Assembly: GCA_910588125.1 (NCBI GenBank)
Contig: CAJUPI010000008.1
Coordinates: 1 to 64,000 of the forward strand
Origin: an uncultured Lachnospiraceae bacterium
GTDB lineage: Bacteria > Bacillota > Clostridia > Lachnospirales > Lachnospiraceae
Direction of reading: 5' to 3'
DNA length: 64,000 nt
The position numbers and the translations under genes were made by a program. Each line of letters opens with the position of its first letter. The first letter of the stretch is position 1. Shown piece after piece: positions 35,431 through 44,256 of the stretch. Under the pieces are notes generated by a model, which was given only the letters and a program-made list of their open reading frames with translations, ran no database searches and was not told where the DNA came from.

Positions 35431-35514
35431 TATTGAAAATAAGCCATCAGCCATTCCCCATAGCCAGCGCCCGGCTGTTCATGGGAAATAGCTGATGACT
35501 TATTTTGTAACACC
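35431..35514. repeat. Inverted-repeat element, copy C (diverged)
   Basis: Arms AAAATAAGCCATCAGC and GCTGATGACTTATTTT pair, and pairing continues through CATTCCCCAT/ATGGGAAATAG around a GC-rich centre. The right end TTATTTTGTAACACC matches the terminus of copies A and B, but the left end has decayed. It sits between the DUF6465 stop and the DUF853 gene, where it could also act as a terminator on the minus strand. Confidence 0.6.
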
Positions 35515-35522
35515 AGCTCTGT

Positions 35523-35897
35523 TTAAAACAGATTGATCTTGTTGTTCCCTTCGGAATCGTCGCCATTCACTACATAGTAGGCCGCATTCTCTTCCGGTTT
35601 TACATAAACATCAACCGTCTTGATCTCAATTCCTTGGTGAGATGCCTTGTAAGCATTCACTGCTGCCGCAACTACATCCTTCATCACAACCTCATTGGCG
35701 CCATACTGAATCATGACGGACTCTTTGGGTTCTTCCTTTTTCGCTACCGGTTTTTTTGCCGCCGGCTTCTCCGTGGTTTTCACAACCGCTTTCTTTGCCG
35801 GCGCCGCCTTTTTTGCGACCGGCTTTTTTACCGCCTCTGCCACAGTGGATTCCTCCTTGACTTCCACTATCGCTTCTGTTTTTTTCTTTATTGCCAT
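35523..35897 (-). CDS. DUF6465 family protein with Lys/Ala/Pro-rich N-terminus
   Basis: A 124-residue protein. Residues 1-60 are low complexity, with PAKK/VAKK repeats like a histone H1 tail, giving strong positive charge. Residues 60-124 form a compact domain (MIQYGANEVVMKDVVAAAVNAYKASH... ending NKINLF) shared by Lachnospiraceae DUF6465 proteins. The promoter is an exact consensus, so expression is probably high. A nucleic-acid-binding or nucleoid role is suggested by the tail only; there is no experimental basis that I know of. Confidence 0.85.
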   Translation of the reverse strand: MAIKKKTEAIVEVKEESTVAEAVKKPVAKKAAPAKKAVVKTTEKPAAKKPVAKKEEPKESVMIQYGANEVVMKDVVAAAVNAYKASHQGIEIKTVDVYVKPEENAAYYVVNGDDSEGNNKINLF

Positions 35898-35967
35898 TTC
35901 TCCTCCTCAATTTCAACCACTATAATATTTATCCAAATATGATGTCTTTTCCCAAGTTGCTTATGGC

Positions 35968-35996
35968 ATTATAAATCGATTTTATCCTTTTGTCAA
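35968..35996 (-). promoter_or_regulatory. Consensus promoter of the DUF6465 gene
   Basis: Exact TTGACA (35991-35996), 17-base spacer, exact TATAAT (35968-35973); the -35 abuts the azlD stop codon. Confidence 0.8.
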
Positions 35997-35999
35997 TCC

Positions 36000-36305
36000 T
36001 TACAGCAGTAACTCCGCCAGAAATACCGCTATACAAGCTCCAATCGATACGCGAAACAGTTTTCCATCCACCCAGGCAATTACCACTGCCGCACAAAAGC
36101 CGGCCAGTCCGGAAAAAAAGGAGGCTGTGGCCGAAAGAATCGCCGGAAACGTCATCACTGACAAGCTCACATAAGGGACATAATAAAGAAAGGAACGGAT
36201 AAAAGGGCTGCGGATTTCTTTGCGCAACAAAACCAGTGGCAAAGCCCGCACCAAATAAATTGTCCCCGCCATCACCAAAAGTGCCAGGTTTACATCAGGC
36301 TGCAT
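36000..36305 (-). CDS. azlD: Branched-chain amino-acid exporter small subunit AzlD
   Basis: A 101-residue membrane protein with about four segments. TIYLVRALPLVLLRKEIRSPFIRSFLYYVPY is the AzlD signature (R-x-LP). ATG 36305 follows AAAGGAGG inside the end of azlC, overlapping it by 11 bases. With AzlC it forms an exporter of branched-chain amino acids or analogues. Confidence 0.93.
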   Translation of the reverse strand: MQPDVNLALLVMAGTIYLVRALPLVLLRKEIRSPFIRSFLYYVPYVSLSVMTFPAILSATASFFSGLAGFCAAVVIAWVDGKLFRVSIGACIAVFLAELLL

Positions 36306-37035
36306 CTTGCGTTTCCTCCTTTTTCTCACTGACAGGAAATAAGATTGCTGCTGCCCCCGCCACAAGAATCGTCAGCACGATAATCTGAAAACCAGATGAA
36401 ATCCGGTTCAGTACTGGTAATCTTGTAAAAAGGGCACTTGTCACCATCGATACTATCACTACCCCTGCAATAATCCGGTCCTTTTTCGCCGGAGGAACCA
36501 CAATAGCCAAAAACATTCCATATAGAGCCACTCCCATAGCACTCATCGCCCGCGCCGGAAGGATCATCCCTAGCAATGCTCCCAGAACCGTTCCTAACAC
36601 CCAGCCAGGTGCCGCGGTGGCGGCCGCTCCATACATGTAGCACGGATGAAGCCTTCCTGCCACCCCCATAGACACAGCAAAGATCTCATCAGTCACTCCG
36701 TATGCCATAAAAAATCGATGAAAAAATGGTTTATCTCTCATAACCTTTTGCGAAAGCGCACTGGACATCAGTAAATAGCGCAAATTCACCACAATTTCTG
36801 TCACCATCATTTCCAGATATCCGGCTCCGGCGGCCAACGCGCCGAAACCGGCAAACTGTCCTGCACTGGCTAACATAGTAGCTGACATAAATCCTGATTG
36901 CAGGACATTCAGCCCCGCCTTTCTTGCTGCAATCCCCAGAGTAAATGCCACAGCAAAATATCCCATTCCTATTGGAATCCCTGCCCGCATTCCCTGCAGA
37001 AACCAAAATCCTCCGGAATTTCTTTTTTCTTCCAT
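36295..37035 (-). CDS. azlC: Branched-chain amino-acid exporter AzlC
   Basis: A 246-residue AzlC-family permease with several membrane segments. Early QGMRAGIPIGMGYFAVAFTLGI and the middle block YGVTDEIFAVSM are typical. Coupled to azlD. It is divergent from a LysR regulator, the usual arrangement for regulated exporters, with a good promoter of its own in the shared gap. Confidence 0.94.
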   Translation of the reverse strand: MEEKRNSGGFWFLQGMRAGIPIGMGYFAVAFTLGIAARKAGLNVLQSGFMSATMLASAGQFAGFGALAAGAGYLEMMVTEIVVNLRYLLMSSALSQKVMRDKPFFHRFFMAYGVTDEIFAVSMGVAGRLHPCYMYGAAATAAPGWVLGTVLGALLGMILPARAMSAMGVALYGMFLAIVVPPAKKDRIIAGVVIVSMVTSALFTRLPVLNRISSGFQIIVLTILVAGAAAILFPVSEKKEETQDAA

Positions 37036-37100
37036 AAATTGTTATTCTCCTGACCCCTTTTCAGGCTTTTCCTTGTGACTTGCCTATCACAGCATTTCTT

Positions 37101-37129
37101 ATCATACTCTCATGTTTCCTTCTCGTCAA
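37101..37129 (-). promoter_or_regulatory. azlCD promoter
   Basis: -35 TTGACG (37124-37129), 17-base spacer, -10 TATGAT (37101-37106). Confidence 0.6.
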
Positions 37130-37165
37130 CCTCCTAATCGCACGAAAGCTTGTCGTAACAAATCT

Positions 37166-37194
37166 TTGACGACGTCTCTTTTCTGTATTATAAT
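37166..37194 (+). promoter_or_regulatory. lysR-adh promoter
   Basis: -35 TTGACG (37166-37171), 17-base spacer, perfect -10 TATAAT (37189-37194). The 36 bases between this -35 and the azlC -35 contain the near-palindrome CGAAAGCTTGTCG, a candidate LysR site. Confidence 0.65.
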
Positions 37195-37239
37195 AATTTT
37201 CAGATGTAACTTTTTACACAGCTTTGGAGGATCTTTCCT

Positions 37240-38196
37240 ATGACAAGCAAAGAACTCATCTATGTAAAGACCGTGGCCGATGAAAAAAGCATTTCCCGGG
37301 CGGCGCGGAAGCTTTTTATGGCTCAGCCCTCATTAAGCCAGTCCATTCAACGAATTGAAGAATCTCTGGGAACCCCTCTGTTCAACCGCACTTCCGGCGG
37401 CCTGAGCCTGACATTTGCCGGTGAACGCTATTATCATATGGCCTCGCAGATCCTGAAAATGTATGAAGATTTCGAACTGGAGATCAGTGACATCAACAAT
37501 CTGCGGACCGGACGGGTTCACATGGGCATCACAAATCATTTAGGCACCTTGATGCTTGCCCGGATACTGCCGGATTACAAAAGGCTTTGTCCCTACATCG
37601 AGCTCTATGTGCATGAGGAGAATACTGCCTCTCTGGAACAAATGCTTCTTCGCGGCGAGCTGGATTTCGTCATCATGCATGCCCCCAAGGAAAGTTTCCA
37701 TCCTCAAATTAATTATGATATCATGAAAAAAGATCCCTTTGTGATTGTCCTTCATCCTCAGCATGAGCTAATCCAGAAAGCAGTGGAAAAACCCGGCTAC
37801 CCCTATCCGGTTCTTGACGTAAAGCTTCTGAAACAAGAATCATTTCTTATGCTGCATAAGGAACAGCGGATCCGTCAGATCACTGACAATGTTTTATCCA
37901 AAGCCGGCATTCATCATCCCAATATCGCCCTGACTCTTCGCAATTATGAAACTGCTCTGCTGCTTGCTGCCAGAGGCCTGGGTATTACCCTGATTCCGCT
38001 GCAATATTTTCAGATGGCCTCATATGAATTTCACCCCACCCTGTTGTGTATGGATGAAAAATACGATGCCAGCTGGGATATGTGCATCGCTAATCTGCAA
38101 AACGGCTTCCTGTCAAAGGCAGATCAGCTTTTTATCCGCCTAGTAAAGGAACAATTCAAAACGGACAAGAAACCGGATTCTCATCTGCTATCTTAA
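37240..38196 (+). CDS. LysR family transcriptional regulator
   Basis: A 318-residue regulator. The N-terminal helix-turn-helix (SISRAARKLFMAQPSLSQSIQRIEESLGTPLFNRT, about residues 15-50) is textbook LysR; the remainder is the two-lobed effector domain. It is divergent from azlCD and in tandem, 17 bases ahead, of a zinc dehydrogenase gene. It may therefore control export, the dehydrogenase, or both. The effector is unknown. Confidence 0.95.
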   Translation: MTSKELIYVKTVADEKSISRAARKLFMAQPSLSQSIQRIEESLGTPLFNRTSGGLSLTFAGERYYHMASQILKMYEDFELEISDINNLRTGRVHMGITNHLGTLMLARILPDYKRLCPYIELYVHEENTASLEQMLLRGELDFVIMHAPKESFHPQINYDIMKKDPFVIVLHPQHELIQKAVEKPGYPYPVLDVKLLKQESFLMLHKEQRIRQITDNVLSKAGIHHPNIALTLRNYETALLLAARGLGITLIPLQYFQMASYEFHPTLLCMDEKYDASWDMCIANLQNGFLSKADQLFIRLVKEQFKTDKKPDSHLLS

Positions 38197-38213
38197 AAAG
38201 GAGGATATCATTC

Positions 38214-39236
38214 ATGAAAGCGGTACAGATTGTCAAACCACGAGAATTAACACTGATTGACATCGAAAAACCACTCCCCGATCCCACAAATAATGTTCAG
38301 ATCCGGATGACGGCTGCCGGTATCTGCGGATCCGACGGCACCATTTATCATGGTACGAATGCGATTGTTACCTATCCGCGCATCATCGGGCATGAGATGG
38401 TGGGAGTAGTTGAAGAAGTTTATGGCAACGTCAAAAGCCTGAAACGCGGAGATCGCGTTATCATCAATCAGGTAGTCAGCTGCGGCCACTGTTATCCCTG
38501 TCAGAACGGACGTGGCAATGTCTGTGACAACCTAAAGGTTCGCGGCATACATATCGACGGCGGTTTTCAGGAATATATCACAGTCCCGGAAGCTGACTGC
38601 TACCGTTTGCCGGACTTCCTTTCCGATACGGATGCTGTCATGATTGAACCGGCCACCATTGCCATTCAGTCCTGCTCCCGGGCGCAGCTCGTCAAAGATG
38701 ACATGCTGTTGATTCTGGGCTATGGGGCACTGGGAAGCTCTGTTTTAAGAATTGCCCGTCTTCTTTGTGATCACATCATTGTCGCCTGCCGGACCGATGA
38801 AAAGCTTGAAATAGCCATGCAAAATGGCGCCCGCTATACGATCAATGTCCAAAAGGAGAATCTGGTGGAAAAGGTGAAAGAATATACCCATGGACATGGT
38901 TCCACCGTATCGATCGACGCTGCTAATGCCGGAGATTCTCTGCCCTCCCTGCTGAAAGCCACCGGCAATGCCGGACGAGTCATGGTTATGGGACTCACCG
39001 GAGCCACAGCGCAGATCACACCCTTCCTCATCACGGCCAAAGAGCTTGATATCCGAGGTTCTCGTCTGCAAAATCAAATGTTTGGTACAGCGATCGAGCT
39101 TATTCGGGACGGCAGGTTGAATTTAAACGGCAGTGTGTCCCATACCTTTCCTTTGACCAGAGCGCAGGATGCCTTTGATTTCATTGACAGCCATGATCCT
39201 TCCATCCGCAAAGTCGTACTAACTTTTGATTGTTAA
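38214..39236 (+). CDS. Zinc-dependent medium-chain alcohol/polyol dehydrogenase
   Basis: A 340-residue MDR-family dehydrogenase. Catalytic zinc region GICGSDGTIYHG with GHEMVG, structural zinc cysteines in CGHCYPCQNGRGNVC, and an NAD-binding turn LGYGALGSSVLRIA are visible. Closest in style to sugar-acid and polyol 5-dehydrogenases (L-galactonate/L-gulonate or sorbitol type); exact substrate unknown. AAGGAGG precedes the ATG. Its stop codon shares bases with that of the converging cbiK gene. Confidence 0.9.
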   Translation: MKAVQIVKPRELTLIDIEKPLPDPTNNVQIRMTAAGICGSDGTIYHGTNAIVTYPRIIGHEMVGVVEEVYGNVKSLKRGDRVIINQVVSCGHCYPCQNGRGNVCDNLKVRGIHIDGGFQEYITVPEADCYRLPDFLSDTDAVMIEPATIAIQSCSRAQLVKDDMLLILGYGALGSSVLRIARLLCDHIIVACRTDEKLEIAMQNGARYTINVQKENLVEKVKEYTHGHGSTVSIDAANAGDSLPSLLKATGNAGRVMVMGLTGATAQITPFLITAKELDIRGSRLQNQMFGTAIELIRDGRLNLNGSVSHTFPLTRAQDAFDFIDSHDPSIRKVVLTFDC

Positions 39237-40051
39237 CGGGCTTTGGGGCTGGCCAATAATTTTTTCTCCGCTTCCCTGGCGTGGCGGATATATATTTGCC
39301 GGATTCCCTTATATTCTCCCAAGCCTTTAAACACACATTCTACCTGACAGCCATTTCTGAGGAACCGGGACTTCCAGGAATCCTTTTGTTCTCCGGCTAT
39401 ATCCCGGCAGACATGTTCTCCGGCTACCACAAGAAATGGAATCAATACGACCCGCTGGGAACGGCGTTTCTGCACCAAATCTTCCACATTTTCTGCCAGC
39501 GCCGATCCCTCCACGGTTCCTACCAGGCAATCCCGATATCCTTCCTGCCAGAATTTCTCCTGAAGCTTTGCATAAGAGGCATTTGCGACATGCTCCGTAC
39601 CATGTCCGAGAAATATCAAATCGGTCCCCTCCTGGCGGTAACTCTCCAATTCTTTGCCCACACTCTGTACAGCCTCCTGGTAATCGATCTCCTCTGTCAG
39701 AAGCGATTCTCCATACACCAGTTGCTCAAACTTCCCTTGGTACCGTGCCAGCACCTCTCTCATCCGATCATATTCAAACCCATGAATCACATGAGTGCTC
39801 TGGGCCAGAACTACCGGATAGCCATCTCGCCAAAGCCGGTTTAGTGCTTCCTCCACGCTGTCCACAATCATCCCGTCCCGTTCCTTTAAAATCCGTATAA
39901 CCGTCGGGCTGGTATAGGCGCGCCGAAATTCATATTCTGCAAATGCCTCTCTTAATTCTCTTTCAATCACATCCAATGTCTTCTCTCTTGTAGCCTGGTA
40001 ACTTGTGCCAAAACTTATCACCAGTATCGCAGATTTTTTCTTTCTCTCCAT
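39233..40051 (-). CDS. cbiK: Sirohydrochlorin cobaltochelatase CbiK
   Basis: A 272-residue class II chelatase of the anaerobic cobalamin pathway, inserting cobalt into sirohydrochlorin. ILVISFGTSYQATREKTLD begins the domain; FLGHGTEHVANASY and LVVAGEHVCRDIAGE carry the two metal-binding histidines. It stands alone, with its own promoter and no other cob/cbi gene or cobalamin riboswitch nearby. It could instead supply sirohaem or be used with a pathway encoded elsewhere. Confidence 0.94.
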   Translation of the reverse strand: MERKKKSAILVISFGTSYQATREKTLDVIERELREAFAEYEFRRAYTSPTVIRILKERDGMIVDSVEEALNRLWRDGYPVVLAQSTHVIHGFEYDRMREVLARYQGKFEQLVYGESLLTEEIDYQEAVQSVGKELESYRQEGTDLIFLGHGTEHVANASYAKLQEKFWQEGYRDCLVGTVEGSALAENVEDLVQKRRSQRVVLIPFLVVAGEHVCRDIAGEQKDSWKSRFLRNGCQVECVFKGLGEYKGIRQIYIRHAREAEKKLLASPKAR

Positions 40052-40090
40052 ATATCTCCCCCTGTTCTTTTCTCTCTTGCCATACTTCTC

Positions 40091-40119
40091 ATCATATCAC
40101 GAAAGCCCTTCTCTTCCAA
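40091..40119 (-). promoter_or_regulatory. cbiK promoter
   Basis: -35 TTGGAA (40114-40119), 17-base spacer, -10 TATGAT (40091-40096). Confidence 0.45.
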
Positions 40120-40163
40120 ATATTTATTTCAAATTTCAAATAACAATATTCCACATTTTAATA

Positions 40164-40191
40164 GTGACAATTTTTTAATTTGTGGTACAAT
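40164..40191 (+). promoter_or_regulatory. trkAH promoter
   Basis: -35 GTGACA (40164-40169), 16-base spacer, -10 TACAAT (40186-40191), 45 bases before trkA. Confidence 0.5.
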
Positions 40192-40235
40192 ATCTACAGT
40201 ATATGATAATCATAACAATAGAATGGGAGAATCTC

Positions 40236-41594
40236 ATGAAAATCATTATTATAGGCTGCGGCAAAGTCGGGTATGCCCTGGCAGAGGGGCTGACGGAAGA
40301 AAACCATGACGTCACGATCGTCGATTCCTCCGCCCAGCGCCTGCAGGATGTAACCGAAGAGCTGGACGCCATGTCTATCATTGGCAATGGCTCCAGTATC
40401 AACACTCTTTTGGAGGCGGGAGCCGCTGATACCGATCTTCTAATCGCCGTGACAGGTTCTGATGAGTTGAACCTGCTATGTTGCCTGATCGCGAAAAAGC
40501 AGTGGGATTGCCACACCGTTGCCCGTGTCCGCAACCCCATTTACAACAAAGAAATCGATCTGATCAAAGAAAGCCTTGGCATTTCCATGATCATCAATCC
40601 GGAGCTGGCGGCCTCAGCCGAGATCGCCAGATTGCTGCGTTTTCCTTCCGCCATTAAAATTGACACCTTTGCCAAAGGGCGGGTGGAGCTTTTAAAGTTC
40701 CGGATCAAGCCGGATTTTCAGCTGGATCAGGTATCTATCGCTGAGCTTCCCCGCCATGCAAAATGTGATATTCTGGTGGCTGGCATTGAACGCGGGGAAA
40801 ATGCATATATCCCTAATGGTAATTTCATTCTGCAAAATGGTGATCTGGTCTCCATCATCGCTTCTCCCAAGAATGCGGCGGCATTTTTCCGAAATATTGG
40901 ACTGGCTACTGACCAGGTCAAAAACTGCATGATTGTGGGCGGCGGTACGATCGCTGTATATCTGGCCAGGCAGCTTCTTGATATGAAGATCCGTGTTGCC
41001 ATTATTGACAAAAAAAGAGAACGGTGCCAGGAACTTTGCGAGCATTTGCCGGATGCAGTGATTATCCAGGGAGACGGTACCAGCCGGAAGCTTTTGATGG
41101 AAGAGAATTTAGAAGGCGCAGAGGCTTTCGTTGCGCTGACCAATATGGATGAAGAAAATATTATGCTCTCGCTTTTTGTCCGTGAACACTCAAAAGCCAA
41201 GCTGATTACCAAAGTCAACCGGATGTCCTTTGATAATATCCTGGATCAGTTGGATTTGGGCAGTATTATTTACCCCAAATATATCACTGCCGACTATATC
41301 CTCCGCTACATCCGTGCCATGCAAAATTCCATCGGCAGCAATGTGGAGACCCTCTGCCACATTTTAGACGGCAAGGCAGAAGCGCTGGAATTTTGCATTC
41401 GGGAGAATTCCCCGGTTGTGGGTATCCCGTTAAAAGATATGCAGCTTAAAAGCAATCTGCTTCTTGGCTGTATCCACCGCAAGGGAAAAGTCATCATTCC
41501 ACGAGGCAACGATACCATTAACGTTGGCGATACTGTGGTTATAGTCACCACCCAGAAGGGTCTGGATGACATCCAGGATATCCTGAAAAAATAG
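40236..41594 (+). CDS. trkA: Trk potassium uptake regulatory subunit TrkA
   Basis: A 452-residue cytoplasmic NAD(H)/ATP-binding gating protein of the Trk/Ktr potassium transporter. Two tandem RCK modules are evident: MKIIIIGCGKVGYALAEGL at the start and MIVGGGTIAVYLARQLL near residue 231, each followed by a TrkA-C domain. ATG 40236 follows GGGAGAA. trkH starts ten bases after the stop, so both are one operon. Confidence 0.97.
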   Translation: MKIIIIGCGKVGYALAEGLTEENHDVTIVDSSAQRLQDVTEELDAMSIIGNGSSINTLLEAGAADTDLLIAVTGSDELNLLCCLIAKKQWDCHTVARVRNPIYNKEIDLIKESLGISMIINPELAASAEIARLLRFPSAIKIDTFAKGRVELLKFRIKPDFQLDQVSIAELPRHAKCDILVAGIERGENAYIPNGNFILQNGDLVSIIASPKNAAAFFRNIGLATDQVKNCMIVGGGTIAVYLARQLLDMKIRVAIIDKKRERCQELCEHLPDAVIIQGDGTSRKLLMEENLEGAEAFVALTNMDEENIMLSLFVREHSKAKLITKVNRMSFDNILDQLDLGSIIYPKYITADYILRYIRAMQNSIGSNVETLCHILDGKAEALEFCIRENSPVVGIPLKDMQLKSNLLLGCIHRKGKVIIPRGNDTINVGDTVVIVTTQKGLDDIQDILKK

Positions 41595-41604
41595 GGAGTA
41601 AACC

Positions 41605-43044
41605 ATGAATTATCGAATTATTTTTTACATAATCGGATGGGTTTTAAATATTGAAGCCGCCTTTATGCTTTTACCTTTTTTTACCGGCATCGTCTATCAG
41701 GAACCGGCGTTGTGGTCCTTTATGATCAGCGGAATTATCTGTCTGGCCATTGGGGTTTCCCTGACCTTTCGCAAACCCCGGCGTCAGTATTTTTATGTAA
41801 AAGAAGGCTATGTAACGGTAGCCTTGAGCTGGGTTTTTTTGAGTATTATGGGATCTCTGCCCTTTTTGCTCAGCGGTTCGATCGCTCATCCCATCGATGC
41901 TTTGTTTGAGACGGTTTCCGGTTTTACCACCACTGGCGCCAGCATTCTGCCTGCCGTAGAGGATCTACCTAAATGTATTCTTCTCTGGCGCAGCTTTACC
42001 CACTGGATCGGCGGCATGGGCGTGTTGGTCTTCCTGCTTTCATTACTGAAGCTGGCCGGCGGTTCCCATATGAATCTGATGAAGGCAGAAAGCCCCGGCC
42101 CCTCTGTAAGCAAGCTGTTGCCCAAGGTCCACTCCACGGCAAAAATACTTTACGGGATTTACATCGTCATGACAATTGCCGAATTTATTGTCCTGCTCGT
42201 TAGCGGTATGCCTGTTTTTGATGCGCTCACCACCTCATTTGGTACGGCCGGAACCGGCGGTTTTGGCATAAAAAATGACAGCATTGCCAGTTATTCTCCT
42301 CTGATTCAGATTGAAGTGACCATCTTTATGATCCTGTTCGGTGTGAATTTCAATTTTTATTTTCTGCTTCTTCTTCGCAAATGGAAACAGGCCTTCTCCA
42401 ATGAAGAGGTATGCTGTTATTTTGCCGTTATTGGTGCAGCAATTTTGCTGATCAGCTGGGATATCCGCGGGCTTTATGGAACCTTTCCCATCGCCCTGCG
42501 TGAATCTGCCTTTCAGGTTGGTTCCATCATCACCACGACCGGCTTTGCTACCTGTGATTTCAATCAATGGCCGGAGATATCCCGGACCATTTTGGTTATG
42601 CTGATGTTTGTGGGGGCCTGTGCCGGAAGCACTGGCGGTGGCATCAAGGTTTCTCGCTTCATTATCCTGATCAAATCCACCGGCAAAGAACTCAGCAGCT
42701 ATCTTCATCCCCGCCAGGTAAAGAGCATCCGCATGGACGGCAAATCAATCGATCATGAGGTAGTACGCAATATTAATGTATTCATGATTGTTTACCTCTT
42801 GATTTTTGCCGTTTCTTTATTGGTATTGGCTTGTGACGGCACGGATTTGATCACCAATTTCACTGCTGTCGCCGCCACCTTCAACAATATTGGCCCCGGC
42901 CTGGAGTTAGTCGGCCCTTCCGCCAATTTCGGATTATTTTCCAATCCGGCAAAGCTGATGCTGATCTTTGACATGCTTGCCGGAAGGCTGGAAATCTTCC
43001 CACTGCTTTTACTGTTTGTACCCGATATCTGGAGAAAATTCTAA
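41605..43044 (+). CDS. trkH: Trk potassium uptake membrane protein TrkH
   Basis: A 479-residue TrkH/KtrB channel-like protein. The four selectivity-filter repeats can be seen: FTTTGASI, TAGTGGFGI, TTTGFAT and NNIGPG, each between hydrophobic pairs. Normal length. Forms the ion path gated by the adjacent TrkA. Confidence 0.97.
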   Translation: MNYRIIFYIIGWVLNIEAAFMLLPFFTGIVYQEPALWSFMISGIICLAIGVSLTFRKPRRQYFYVKEGYVTVALSWVFLSIMGSLPFLLSGSIAHPIDALFETVSGFTTTGASILPAVEDLPKCILLWRSFTHWIGGMGVLVFLLSLLKLAGGSHMNLMKAESPGPSVSKLLPKVHSTAKILYGIYIVMTIAEFIVLLVSGMPVFDALTTSFGTAGTGGFGIKNDSIASYSPLIQIEVTIFMILFGVNFNFYFLLLLRKWKQAFSNEEVCCYFAVIGAAILLISWDIRGLYGTFPIALRESAFQVGSIITTTGFATCDFNQWPEISRTILVMLMFVGACAGSTGGGIKVSRFIILIKSTGKELSSYLHPRQVKSIRMDGKSIDHEVVRNINVFMIVYLLIFAVSLLVLACDGTDLITNFTAVAATFNNIGPGLELVGPSANFGLFSNPAKLMLIFDMLAGRLEIFPLLLLFVPDIWRKF

Positions 43045-43054
43045 AAGTCTCCGT

Positions 43055-43100
43055 CCCTGGCAGCAAGCTGGTTTTCCGGCTCTTGCTCTGCTGCCGGGGG
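43055..43100. terminator. Hairpin after trkH
   Basis: CCCTGGCAGC (43055-43064) pairs with GCTGCCGGGG, with an inner AAG/CTT pair. The T-tract is poor on both strands, so termination strength is uncertain; it lies between convergent genes. Confidence 0.4.
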
Positions 43101-43150
43101 TTATTCCGGCGAAATCACAGTTTCCTGAGATGGCCCTGGCTTTTCTCCAT

Positions 43151-44200
43151 TCATTTTTCCCCCTCCGCCTCAATCCGTTCAATTACATCCATATAATCAG
43201 CACAATATTTCTGATAGATTGGCATCATGGCCTCCCGAAATCGTATCCGTTCTTCTATGGGCATTTCCACTACCGTACATCCGGCAGCACGTACCCGCTT
43301 CTCTGATGCCTTTGCGCGTTGCGTCCACAATTCCCTTTCATACAAAGCGGACGCATGGGCGCACTCACGGATGATCTCCTGATCTTCCAAAGACAGCTTC
43401 CCCCAGGTATATTCCGACATTAGCTGCATCTCCGGTACTCGGGTATGTTCGTCTACCGAATAATAAGGGGCTACCTCGTAATGCCGCACAGATTCATAGG
43501 AGGGCCAATTATTCTCCGCTCCGTCAATGGTCCCTGTCTCCAAAGCCGAATATACCTCTTCATAAGCCATCGGTACTGCTTCCCCTCCTAAAACTTCTAT
43601 CATCACCCGCATTAACTCCGACTCCTGTACCCGAATTCTCAATCCCCGAATATCCTCCAGCTTTTGAATCGGAGTCTTGGTACAATAAAAATTTCTCACT
43701 CCGGCATCATACCACGACAGGCCTACCAGCCCGGAGCCTGCCAGCAATTCCATAAATTCTTCCCCAATATCCCCATCCAGAACATTCCACATATGATCGG
43801 AACCGGTGTACAAATAAGGCATTTGCAGCACATTTAATCCCGATACGAATTCTGACAGTGGAGAAAGCGAGACTCTCGCAAAATCAATTCCTCCAAACTG
43901 TAATTGTTCAATAATCGTCCGCTCATCTCCCAATACGCCTTTTGCATTCACCAAAATCTCAATTCTTCCTTCTGTCCGCTCTTTAACCAGCTCTGCAAAA
44001 CGGTAAGCTCCCAGGGTCGTCGGATAATCCTCTGCCTGGTTTTCCGCATAAGTAAATACATATTCCGGAGCTGTCGTCCGTGCTTCCTTTGGTTCGGTTC
44101 TTTCACAGGCGCTTATGCCGATTCCTATTGCACAAAAAAATATTCCTGCCAGCATCCGGTTTCGAACATATTTTAAAGAAAAAATGTGGTTTCTTTTCAT
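43151..44200 (-). CDS. Second TRAP solute-binding lipoprotein of the YesMN-linked operon
   Basis: A 349-residue DctP-family lipoprotein. ATG 44200 opens a signal peptide with lipobox GISAC near residue 31. EYVFTYAENQAEDYPTTLGAYRFAELV, IRGLRIRVQESELMRVMIEVLGGEAV and SALETGTIDGAENNWPS are binding-protein hallmarks. It lies after dctM and is separated from it by inverted-repeat copy B. The operon already has a binding protein at its front (46302-47420), so this one may give a second substrate range or act as the signal-sensing partner of the upstream sensor kinase. Confidence 0.9.
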   Translation of the reverse strand: MKRNHIFSLKYVRNRMLAGIFFCAIGIGISACERTEPKEARTTAPEYVFTYAENQAEDYPTTLGAYRFAELVKERTEGRIEILVNAKGVLGDERTIIEQLQFGGIDFARVSLSPLSEFVSGLNVLQMPYLYTGSDHMWNVLDGDIGEEFMELLAGSGLVGLSWYDAGVRNFYCTKTPIQKLEDIRGLRIRVQESELMRVMIEVLGGEAVPMAYEEVYSALETGTIDGAENNWPSYESVRHYEVAPYYSVDEHTRVPEMQLMSEYTWGKLSLEDQEIIRECAHASALYERELWTQRAKASEKRVRAAGCTVVEMPIEERIRFREAMMPIYQKYCADYMDVIERIEAEGEK

Positions 44201-44256
44201 CTCCCGTTCCCTTTCCCTTATCTTCCTGCCGTTTATTCTTATTATACGAAAAAAGA

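Noticed and set aside
40052-40235. Cobalamin riboswitch ahead of cbiK
   Set aside because: No B12-box-like sequence or suitable stems were seen; only a plain promoter.
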